Assembly: GCA_023260815.1 (NCBI GenBank)
Contig: JALQUE010000438.1
Span: 1 to 11,348 of the forward strand
DNA from: Roseovarius sp.
Lineage (GTDB): Bacteria; Pseudomonadota; Alphaproteobacteria; Rhodobacterales; Rhodobacteraceae
Reading direction: 5' to 3'
Length of the DNA stretch: 11,348 nt
The translations under genes and the position numbers were made by a program. Below, piece by piece: positions 5,504 to 11,348 of the stretch; the first letter of the stretch is position 1, and each line of letters starts with the position of its first letter. The notes beneath the pieces are model-generated. The model did no database searches. It saw only the letters and a program-made list of their open reading frames with translations, and had not been told where the DNA came from.

Positions 5504-7899
5504 CAGCCGCGGCGATCCAGGCGCTCTGGTCCCATTGGCGGCGCAATCCTTTGCAGCTGTTCACGCTGGTGGCGGGGCTGGCGCTGGCCACTGCGCTGTG
5601 GTCGGGGGTGCAGGCGTTGAATGCGCAGGCGCGCAGCAGCTATGACGCAGCCGCCGCCCTGTTGGGCGAGGGGCGGTTTGATCAGCTGGTGCCACGCAGC
5701 GGCGAAACGATTGCCCAGGACCGCTTTGTGAGTTTGCGCCGGGCCGGTTGGCTGGTCGGGCCGGTGGTGGAGGGCACTCTGGACGCAGAGGGCGAACGGG
5801 TGCGCCTTGTCGGGATCGATCCGCTGACCGCCCCCGGCGGCGCGGGGCCAATCACGCAGGCTGGCGATGCGCCCTTGCAGAGCTTTCTGTTGGACAGGTT
5901 GATCTTTGCCCACCCGGACATCGCAGAGGCGCTGGCCCGGACGGTGACGCTGCGGGTGGTGGCCGATCCGGGGCTGGCGCCCGGCACCGCGATCACCGAT
6001 ATCGGCGTCGCGCAATCCCTGCTGGATCGCGCCGGAGAGATCAGCCGCCTGATGCTGGCCGACACCCAACCGCGCGGGCGTCCCCCGCTGGATCGGATCG
6101 CGCCCGATCTGGTGCTGCGCCCGTCGCAGCAAAGCTCGGATATCGGGCAATTGACGGGCAGCTTTCACCTTAACCTGACGGCGTTCGGGTTGCTGAGCTT
6201 TGCGGTGGGCATCTTCATCGTGCATGGCGCAATCGGCCTGGCGTTCGAGCAACGGCGCGGCATGGTGCGCACGCTGCGCAGTCTGGGTTTGCCGTTGCGG
6301 CATCTGATCGGGCTGATGGCGGTGGAATTGACGGTGATCGCGCTGATCGCCGGGGGGATCGGGGTGGTCCTTGGCTACCTGTTGGCGGCGGCACTTTTGC
6401 CGGATGTGGTGGCGACGCTGGAGGGGCTGTACGGCGCGCAGGTGTCTGGCGCGTTGAACCTGCAGCCGTCGTGGTGGCTATCGGGTCTGGCGATTGCGCT
6501 GGCGGGCACAGGGCTTGCGGCGTCGGGCGCGTTCTGGCGGATTGCTCGAATGCCCGCGCTGGCCACGAGCGACGCCCGCGCATGGAGCATGGCGGCAGGC
6601 CGTCGGCACGGCCTGCAGGCGATGGCCGGCGCGCTGCTGTTCGTCATGGCGGGGGGGCTTGTGTGGCTTGGCAGCGGCCTGCTGGCGGGGTTTGCCGGTG
6701 TCGCCTGTCTGCTGTTTGGCGCGGCATTGGTCTTTCCGCTGATCCTTGATCGCGCGTTGACGGTGGCCGAGCGCCGGACAAGGGCCGTGCGGTGGGAATG
6801 GTTCTGGGCCGATACGCGCCAGCAGGTGCCGGGCCTCAGCCTTGCGCTGATGGCGTTGTTGCTGGCGATGGCGGCGAATATCGGCGTCTCGACCATGGTG
6901 TCGAGTTTCCGGCTGACCTTTACGGGGTTTCTGGATCAGCGCCTGACGTCCGGTCTGTATGTGGCGACCGATGATGTGGCGCAGGCCGCGACGCTGCTGG
7001 CCTTCGTGGAGGGGCGAGCGGATGACGTTCTGCCGCTGTTGTCCGCAGACACGCGGCTGGCGGGGCAAAAGGCCGAAATCCTTGGCGTGCGTGTCGGGCC
7101 GGCTTATCGGGACAACTGGTCCTTCATTGCGCAGGACGGCGCAGTCTGGGATCGTGTGGCCACGGGCGATGCGGTGATCATCAACGAGCAAATGGCGCGT
7201 CGTGCCGATCTTTGGCCGGGTGACACGCTGCCGCTTGCGCCGGGGCGCGACCTGCCGATTGCCGGGGTGGTCAGCGATTACGGCAATCCGATCGGGCAGG
7301 CTGTGATCGGCGAGGAGCTGTTCGGCGCGCTGTTCCCCGAGACGCGCGCCACACGGTTCGGCCTGCGGACGCAGGCGCCTGATGCCTTGCGGGAGGCACT
7401 GATCGATGCGGGCATCGTGCAGGCGGGGCAGATCACCGATCAGGCGGCGCTAAAGGCGTTTTCGATGGGGGTGTTCGAGCGGACATTCACCGTGACGGCG
7501 GCGCTGAACGTGCTGACGCTGGCGGTCGCGGGCTTTGCCATCCTGATGAGCCTGTTGACACTGGCGGGGATGCGCATCCCACAGCTTGCTCCGGCTTGGG
7601 CGCTTGGCCTGACACGGCGCGAGCTGGGCCGGCTGGAGCTTTTGCGCGCGGTGATCCTTGCCGCGCTGACGCTGGTCGTGGCGGTGCCGTTGGGGCTGGC
7701 GTTGGCATGGATGCTGCTGGCGGTCATCAATGTCGAGGCGTTTGGCTGGCGGTTGCCGATGTTCCTTTTCCCCACGGATTACGCGGTGTTGGGGGCGCTT
7801 GCGTTATCTGCGGCGATGGCTGCCGCCGCATGGCCCGCGCTCAGGCTGGCTCGCACGCCGCCGTCGCATCTGCTGAAGGTGTTCGCGCATGAGGGGTGA
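5500..7899 (+). CDS. FtsX-like ABC transporter permease (AttF/AttG-type fusion)
   Basis: A 799-residue membrane protein with roughly ten hydrophobic segments (near 16-38, 228-248, 270-300, 328-348, 372-392, 396-418, 444-466, 669-690, 714-745 and 763-784). Two large periplasmic domains, about 40-225 and 470-665, each sit between a first helix and a group of three. This is two FtsX/MacB-like halves in one chain, joined by two extra helices. FtsX-type motifs include QRRGMVRTLRSLGLPLRHLI after the first domain and ALGLTRRELGRLELLRA after the second. The length is consistent with a fusion of the two permeases AttF and AttG. It presumably works with the upstream ATPase as a mechanotransmitter handling an envelope or lipid-like substrate. 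It overlaps the next gene by 11 bases, so all three proteins are probably coupled. Confidence 0.9.
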   Translation: MTAAAIQALWSHWRRNPLQLFTLVAGLALATALWSGVQALNAQARSSYDAAAALLGEGRFDQLVPRSGETIAQDRFVSLRRAGWLVGPVVEGTLDAEGERVRLVGIDPLTAPGGAGPITQAGDAPLQSFLLDRLIFAHPDIAEALARTVTLRVVADPGLAPGTAITDIGVAQSLLDRAGEISRLMLADTQPRGRPPLDRIAPDLVLRPSQQSSDIGQLTGSFHLNLTAFGLLSFAVGIFIVHGAIGLAFEQRRGMVRTLRSLGLPLRHLIGLMAVELTVIALIAGGIGVVLGYLLAAALLPDVVATLEGLYGAQVSGALNLQPSWWLSGLAIALAGTGLAASGAFWRIARMPALATSDARAWSMAAGRRHGLQAMAGALLFVMAGGLVWLGSGLLAGFAGVACLLFGAALVFPLILDRALTVAERRTRAVRWEWFWADTRQQVPGLSLALMALLLAMAANIGVSTMVSSFRLTFTGFLDQRLTSGLYVATDDVAQAATLLAFVEGRADDVLPLLSADTRLAGQKAEILGVRVGPAYRDNWSFIAQDGAVWDRVATGDAVIINEQMARRADLWPGDTLPLAPGRDLPIAGVVSDYGNPIGQAVIGEELFGALFPETRATRFGLRTQAPDALREALIDAGIVQAGQITDQAALKAFSMGVFERTFTVTAALNVLTLAVAGFAILMSLLTLAGMRIPQLAPAWALGLTRRELGRLELLRAVILAALTLVVAVPLGLALAWMLLAVINVEAFGWRLPMFLFPTDYAVLGALALSAAMAAAAWPALRLARTPPSHLLKVFAHEG

Positions 7900-8947
7900 T
7901 CGTCTTGCATGGCTGCTGGCTTTGCTGCTGGTGCTGGCCTGTCCGGTGCAGGCGCCTGCGCAGGGGTTTGCCGGGATGGGCACCGAGGCGCAGGGCTTTG
8001 CCGTGCCGCAGCCCGATCCGGAGTTCGTGTTTCCAGACGATCACGGCCCGCATCCCGATTACCGGATCGAATGGTGGTATCTGACCGCCAATCTGACCGG
8101 CCCTGACGGGACGGCCTACGGGTTGCAATGGACGCTCTTTCGGTCGGCGCTTGCCCCCGGCGAGGGGCCGGGGTGGGACAGCCCGCAGATCTGGTTCGCC
8201 CATGCCGCGATCACCACGCCGCAGGCGCATCACAGCGCCGAACGTTTCGCCCGTGGCGGCATCGGTCAGGCCGGGGTCACGGCGGCGCCGTTCGCGGCAT
8301 GGATTGACGACTGGCGCATGGCGGGCGAGACGCTGGAGGACGTGACGCTGACAGCGACGGGCGATGATTTCGCCTATGACATGCGGTTGCAGGCCGAGGG
8401 GCCGTTGGTGTTTCACGGCGATGGCGGCTATTCGGTCAAATCCGCGGCGGGGCAGGCGAGTTACTACTACTCGCAGCCGTTCTTCCGCATTTCCGGTCAG
8501 TTGACCCTGCCGGGTGGCGAGGTGCCGGTGACCGGCACCGCCTGGCTGGACCGCGAATGGTCGTCGCAACCCTTGGCGGACAATCAGACCGGCTGGGACT
8601 GGTTCTCGTTGACGTTCGAAGGCGGGGACAAGCTGATGGGGTTTCAGTTGCGGCAAACCGATGGCACGACGTTCAGTTCGGGCACATGGATCGGGCCGGA
8701 CGGGGCAACCCGTGCCCTGGGGGACGGGGAATTGAGCGCCAGCCCGCTGGAAATGACCCGTGTCGCGGGGCGCGATGTGCCGACGCGCTGGCGCCTGCAG
8801 GTGCCGGACCGCGATGTGGATGTGGAGGTGGGCGCGATCAACCCGGATGCATGGATGCACACCAGTGTGCCCTATTGGGAAGGCCCTGTGGTGGTTTCGG
8901 GCAGCCATGCGGGGCGTGGGTATCTTGAAATGACCGGCTACGAATAG
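7889..8947 (+). CDS. AttH/CrtC-like lipocalin-fold secreted protein
   Basis: A 352-residue exported protein. The N-terminus is a hydrophobic signal (WLLALLLVLAC). C18 follows VLA, an imperfect lipobox, and a signal peptidase I cut after VQA (residue 22) is also possible. The mature part has the family blocks RIEWWYLTANL, YYYSQPFF, GTAWLDREWSSQPL, WDWFSLTFEGGDKLMGFQLR, YWEGPV and GRGYLEMTGY. These define the AttH/hydroxyneurosporene synthase (CrtC) fold, a double lipocalin-like barrel. CrtC hydrates carotenoids, but AttH proteins found with FtsX-like transporters have no proven reaction. There are no carotenoid genes nearby, so AttH is the better label. It probably binds or receives a hydrophobic substrate of the ABC exporter at the periplasmic side. 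The gene ends 0 bases before a strong terminator. Confidence 0.9.
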   Translation: MRGDRLAWLLALLLVLACPVQAPAQGFAGMGTEAQGFAVPQPDPEFVFPDDHGPHPDYRIEWWYLTANLTGPDGTAYGLQWTLFRSALAPGEGPGWDSPQIWFAHAAITTPQAHHSAERFARGGIGQAGVTAAPFAAWIDDWRMAGETLEDVTLTATGDDFAYDMRLQAEGPLVFHGDGGYSVKSAAGQASYYYSQPFFRISGQLTLPGGEVPVTGTAWLDREWSSQPLADNQTGWDWFSLTFEGGDKLMGFQLRQTDGTTFSSGTWIGPDGATRALGDGELSASPLEMTRVAGRDVPTRWRLQVPDRDVDVEVGAINPDAWMHTSVPYWEGPVVVSGSHAGRGYLEMTGYE

Positions 8948-8991
8948 GGGGGCATGGTCCGGTGTTCGCAGACCGTGCCCCCCGCCTTTTT
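8947..8991 (+). terminator. Intrinsic terminator of the AttEFGH-like operon
   Basis: A 13-bp stem runs from 8947-8959 to 8971-8983 (GGGGGGCATGGTC against GACCGTGCCCCCC, one G-U pair), with an 11-base loop, then GCC and TTTTT (8987-8991). The first stem base is the last base of the AttH stop codon. The T-run is on the plus-strand side only; the convergent amidase gene ends at 9010. Confidence 0.9.
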
Positions 8992-9009
8992 CACAGGCTC
9001 AGGCGCGGA

Positions 9010-10332
9010 TCACAGCCCGTATTGCTCGCGGGCGTAATCGCCAAGGCCCACCGCATCCAGCTTGGCCAACGGGGCCAGGAACGTGACTTGAATGACCCCC
9101 GGCGCGCGGCCGATTTCGATCGCGCCGTTCACTGTGGCGCGGTTGCGCACCTCGGCCACGCTCATGTCGAGCAGCTTGGCGGCGCGCGCCAGTCCGTTCT
9201 CGATCGCCTCGTTCAGGTTGGCCGCCGTGCCGATCACCGAGACGGGCGCAAGCGGTTCGATCCGTGACACGCCCCATTTCGTGGCAAGCCGCTGGCCCTT
9301 GGCCTTTTCGGCCTCGGTAAAGGGTTTGGCGAGGGGCGGCAGGTCTTCTTCCAGCGGAAACAGGACCGGGCCATCGAGCGGGTAGTTCTTCACCACCTCG
9401 ACCTGAAGGGTCACGCTGCCCGATACGTCCATCGTGTGGCCCGCGATTTCGCCATCGCCCTGACCGGCATGCATGTCGCCCATGTAGACGCCGGCCCCCG
9501 GCACCTTGACCGGGCAGACGAGGATCGCGCCCGCGCGCACCGCGTCGATATCCATGTGTCCATCGGTCTTGTGCTCGTTCAGCTGTTCGACCGTGATGCC
9601 GTACTCATGCGGCGCCCCGACAAGGAAGGCGCCGAAATCGCCTGCGTTGTGGCTGTCGGGCATCGGCATGGACGGGCAGGTGCCAAGCTGACCCATGAAG
9701 GGGCGCATCCGGATCAACGTGCCGGGCATGTCCGAAGGTGCGAAATGCAGGATAGAATGCTGGCGGCTTTCATCGGGCAGCGCCGAGTAATGATCGGCCT
9801 GACCGGCGATGGTTGTCGCCGCCTCGTGCGGCAAGGTCAGGCCCACCGTGCGCGTATCGTCGAATGTCACGGTGTAGCCGTGGACGATCTCGAAGGGGGT
9901 CACGGCATTGCCGCAGACATCGCATCTGACCGACTCCTGCCCGCTGCCTTCGATATGGGTTTCGGGCCAGACGGTGTCGCAGGTCGGGCAGCGCGCCGCG
10001 ACATAGGGATCGCCCAGACAGAACCCCTCGGGCGAGCTGTCATGCCCCGAGGCGGTGGCGATCGAGGTCACAGTGATGTCGCGGATGCGGATCGCGACGC
10101 CGTCGCCCACCTCGGCGCCTTCCACGAAGATCGGTTTCGTGACCTCGTGCCCACCGCGCAGGCGGGGCGTGATCATCGGCCCCCAGCATCCCGGTGCCGT
10201 GTTGGCGATGATGGTGCCACCATTCTCGACCGGGCCAAGCATTGGCGCGTCGGGATCGAGAACACTGTTGGTGAATTCCTGAACCACGACGCTGCGTCGT
10301 GAGGTCGGTGACGCATTTCTTCCGTCCGGCAT
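9010..10332 (-). CDS. Acetamidase/formamidase family amidohydrolase (FmdA/AmdA) with a CxxC-CxxC insert
   Basis: A 440-residue cytoplasmic enzyme of the FmdA/AmdA family, which hydrolyses formamide, acetamide or related short amides to the acid and ammonia. Family landmarks are NTAPGCWGPMI near 44-54, SHNAGDFG at 227-234 and the signature GDMHAGQGDGEIAG at 285-298, followed by VTLQVEV. Residues 115-140 add CPTC and CDVC, spaced like a zinc ribbon, inside the N-terminal half. I chose ATG at 10332, which has GGAGAG 6 bases upstream; an in-frame ATG at 10395 would add 21 residues with no ribosome site and no family similarity that I can see. There is no signal peptide. It is transcribed divergently from the cupin gene and convergent with the AttH operon. 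The natural amide substrate is unknown. Confidence 0.9.
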   Translation of the reverse strand: MPDGRNASPTSRRSVVVQEFTNSVLDPDAPMLGPVENGGTIIANTAPGCWGPMITPRLRGGHEVTKPIFVEGAEVGDGVAIRIRDITVTSIATASGHDSSPEGFCLGDPYVAARCPTCDTVWPETHIEGSGQESVRCDVCGNAVTPFEIVHGYTVTFDDTRTVGLTLPHEAATTIAGQADHYSALPDESRQHSILHFAPSDMPGTLIRMRPFMGQLGTCPSMPMPDSHNAGDFGAFLVGAPHEYGITVEQLNEHKTDGHMDIDAVRAGAILVCPVKVPGAGVYMGDMHAGQGDGEIAGHTMDVSGSVTLQVEVVKNYPLDGPVLFPLEEDLPPLAKPFTEAEKAKGQRLATKWGVSRIEPLAPVSVIGTAANLNEAIENGLARAAKLLDMSVAEVRNRATVNGAIEIGRAPGVIQVTFLAPLAKLDAVGLGDYAREQYGL

Positions 10333-10338
10333 GATGAT

Positions 10339-10344
10339 CTCTCC
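10339..10344 (-). promoter_or_regulatory. Ribosome binding site deciding the amidase start
   Basis: GGAGAG on the minus strand, 6 bases before the ATG at 10332. This supports that start over the in-frame ATG at 10395. Confidence 0.75.
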
Positions 10345-10367
10345 GTGATTTGCATTAGGTTCAAAGA

Positions 10368-10395
10368 AGAATAATCCGCCGCATCGAATCCACAA
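10368..10395 (-). promoter_or_regulatory. Possible promoter of the amidase gene
   Basis: On the minus strand, TTGTGG (10390-10395) and TATTCT (10368-10373) are separated by 16 bases. The matches to the -35 and -10 hexamers are partial (3/6 and 4/6). It lies 36 bases upstream of the ATG. Confidence 0.28.
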
Positions 10396-10396
10396 G

Positions 10397-10424
10397 GCTG
10401 GATCGTCCAGCGCCGCCTTGCGGC
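10397..10424. promoter_or_regulatory. Two adjacent palindromes in the divergent amidase/cupin spacer, possible operator
   Basis: GCTGGA-TCG-TCCAGC (10397-10411) is immediately followed by GCCGC-CTT-GCGGC (10412-10424); both are perfect with 3-base centres. They lie just upstream of the possible amidase -35 and 35 bases before the cupin start, a suitable place for a regulator serving both genes. No regulator gene is adjacent in the window. In RNA toward the cupin they would form two small hairpins in the leader. Confidence 0.35.
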
Positions 10425-10458
10425 TTCGGACTGCGGCAAGACTTGAAAGGACGACATC

Positions 10459-11103
10459 ATGGAGCTGAATTCCGATTTTACGCAGCGCGTTCTGGTTCGG
10501 TCCGAACAGGAGCCGTGGCAGCCGTCGCCGTCACCGGGTGTCGAGCGGCGCATGCTTGACCGGATCGGCGATGAGGTGGCGCGGGCCACCAGCATCGTGC
10601 GTTTCGCCCCGGGTCACAGCTTTTCCCCGCATACTCACGGCGGCGGCGAGGAGTTCATTGTTCTGGACGGGGTGTTTCAGGACGAGCATGGCGACTATCC
10701 TGCGGGCACCTATGTGCGCAATCCGCCGACCACCAGCCATACGCCGGGTTCGGATGTGGGCTGCACGATCTTTGTCAAATTATGGCAGTTCGACCCGGAC
10801 GACCGCGCCCAGTTCAGCACGCCCATGGCCGAGGGTCTGGTCGCCCAAGGCGATGGCGTCAGGGTCAACGAGTTGCACCGGGATACGCGCGAGATCGTGT
10901 GCTATTACGCGCTTGATGCCGGTGCCGTGCCAGAGATTGCGCCCCTTGGAGGGCTGGAATTGCTGCTGCTGTCCGGCAGTCTGGAGGAGGGGGATGAAAC
11001 GCTGCGGTCGGGGGATTGGCTGCGTCTTCCGCACGGGCAGCCCCTCAACGTCAGGGCCGGGTCGGATGGCGCGACCTTTTGGGTCAAGCGCCGAAATGGC
11101 TGA
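10459..11103 (+). CDS. ChrR-like cupin-domain protein (double cupin)
   Basis: A 214-residue soluble protein. The first cupin (about residues 40-110) has HTHGGGEEFIVLDGVF (58-73), giving metal-ligand candidates H58, H60 and E64 or E65. The second conserved stretch, DYPAGTYVRNPPTTSH, ends in H94. This pattern is that of the ChrR-type cupin (the zinc-binding C-terminal part of the anti-sigma factor ChrR). A second, degenerate cupin-like half follows (about 125-212) and lacks the histidine cluster. The N-terminal HxxxCxxC-type zinc domain that binds sigma in ChrR is absent, so this is probably not an anti-sigma factor but a stand-alone metal cupin, with enzymatic or sensing role unknown. AAAGGA (10446-10451) lies 7 bases before the ATG. 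It is divergent from the amidase gene, which hints at common control. Confidence 0.83.
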   Translation: MELNSDFTQRVLVRSEQEPWQPSPSPGVERRMLDRIGDEVARATSIVRFAPGHSFSPHTHGGGEEFIVLDGVFQDEHGDYPAGTYVRNPPTTSHTPGSDVGCTIFVKLWQFDPDDRAQFSTPMAEGLVAQGDGVRVNELHRDTREIVCYYALDAGAVPEIAPLGGLELLLLSGSLEEGDETLRSGDWLRLPHGQPLNVRAGSDGATFWVKRRNG

Positions 11104-11211
11104 CACTTTTGTTCTGTCTGTTCATTTCTGTTGATGTTTTGCTCACACGTTAAGCTCAATAAGCAATTGATCTTGCTGTTGTTTTAGTCATAAGAGGAGG
11201 GGCAAGGAACC

Positions 11212-11268
11212 ATGGGAGTGGTAGCAGGTATACCCCTGAATGACACCCCCAAAATTACACCCCCCTAG
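11212..11268 (+). CDS. Possible 18-residue small ORF
   Basis: ATG at 11212 gives MGVVAGIPLNDTPKITPP and then TAG. AGGAGG (11195-11200) and AAGGA (11204-11208) precede it. Possible -35 TTGATC (11167-11172) and a poor -10 lie upstream. The strong ribosome site is the only support; there is no recognisable family. It could be a leader peptide or chance. Confidence 0.22.
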   Translation: MGVVAGIPLNDTPKITPP

Positions 11269-11313
11269 ATGACACTCTACGGACCGAAGGGCCAGCAATT
11301 TTTCGAGTGTCAT
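11269..11313. repeat. Inverted repeat with ATGACACTC/GAGTGTCAT arms
   Basis: The arms are 11269-11277 and 11305-11313, perfect over 9 bp. Extension outward adds one G-T pair and two further matches, to 11266 and 11316. The 27-base centre includes TTTTT. The right arm shares its last base with the next inverted repeat, so the two structures abut and are partly exclusive. Confidence 0.6.
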
Positions 11314-11347
11314 TTAGGTCCTTGATAGGCCCAAACAAGGACCTAAA
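11313..11347. repeat. Perfect 12-bp inverted repeat at the window end
   Basis: TTTAGGTCCTTG (11313-11324) and CAAGGACCTAAA (11336-11347) surround an 11-base loop. No T-run follows on the plus strand within the window, nor on the minus strand, so it does not look like a normal terminator. Confidence 0.7.
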
Positions 11348-11348
11348 G

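Larger units (their letters stand above)
11104..11348. other. AT-richer tail without a long gene; inverted repeats and C-rich direct repeats
   Basis: The 245 bases after the cupin gene are visibly poorer in G+C than the rest of the window. They hold T-rich stretches (11104-11190), a purine-rich AGGAGG (11195-11200), C-runs in the repeated context ACACCCCC (11243-11250 and 11257-11264, a 14-base period), two short frames and two inverted repeats. No terminator for the cupin gene is apparent. The TGACAC-type motifs repeated on both strands with C-runs resemble the multiple terminal repeats at ends of IS21-type elements, but no transposase gene is within the window. Confidence 0.5.

Noticed and set aside
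5275..6303. A 342-codon minus-strand frame across the AttE/AttF junction
   Set aside because: Biased composition, no motifs, and it covers strongly supported ABC transporter genes on the other strand.
7841..8908. A 355-codon minus-strand frame opposite the AttH-like gene
   Set aside because: Arg/His/Pro-rich antisense shadow; the plus-strand frame has clear AttH family motifs.
9436..10302. A 288-codon plus-strand frame opposite the amidase
   Set aside because: No recognisable domain or ribosome site; the minus-strand frame carries the FmdA/AmdA signature.
10333..10395. A 21-residue N-terminal extension of the amidase from ATG 10395
   Set aside because: No ribosome site; the sequence MWIRCGGLFFFEPN is unlike the family and lies in the divergent promoter area. 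ATG 10332 has GGAGAG at good distance.
11243..11265. C-rich ACACCCCC repeats as a CRISPR or satellite array
   Set aside because: Only two copies, 14 bases apart, with no spacer structure.

Overview
The window is GC-rich, uses GC-ending codons strongly and is tightly packed, with several stop/start overlaps. Gene content and protein style point to an alphaproteobacterium, most likely Rhodobacteraceae/Roseobacter group. This assignment is inferred from the proteins; there is no rRNA in the window. The last ~245 bases are clearly more AT-rich and carry no long gene.

Layout. (1) 1-191: the 3' end of an ACR3-type arsenite efflux permease gene. (2) 203-4743: a divergent phosphonate-type locus. On the minus strand are a PhnM-like amidohydrolase and a GntR/UTRA regulator of the PhnF type. 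On the plus strand are phnD (binding protein), phnC (ATPase) and phnE (permease). No C-P lyase core gene (phnG-L) is in the window. The 102-bp phnM/phnD spacer holds a good match to a PhoB box (two GTGTCA-type 7-mers, 11-bp period) and, downstream, an inverted repeat containing a match to the HutC/GntR half-consensus GTNTANAC. This suggests activation under phosphate starvation combined with repression by the local PhnF-like protein. A perfect 10-bp-stem hairpin lies between phnD and phnC.

(3) 4847-8947: a translationally coupled three-gene AttEFGH-like operon. It has a LolD/MacB-type ATPase, a 799-residue FtsX-like permease (about the size of AttF plus AttG) and a secreted AttH/CrtC lipocalin-fold protein with a possible lipobox. 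A strong intrinsic terminator closes it. (4) 9010-10332, minus strand: an acetamidase/formamidase-family amidohydrolase with an unusual CxxC...CxxC insert. (5) 10459-11103, plus strand, divergent from the amidase: a ChrR-like double-cupin protein; the shared spacer contains two adjacent short palindromes. (6) 11104-11348: an AT-richer tail with two abutting 18-codon reading frames and two long inverted repeats, possibly the edge of a mobile element.

The most interesting points are the phn locus that has a PhnM-like hydrolase with altered active-site surroundings but no C-P lyase beside it, its double regulatory signal, the zinc-ribbon-like insert in the amidase, and the structured AT-rich tail.
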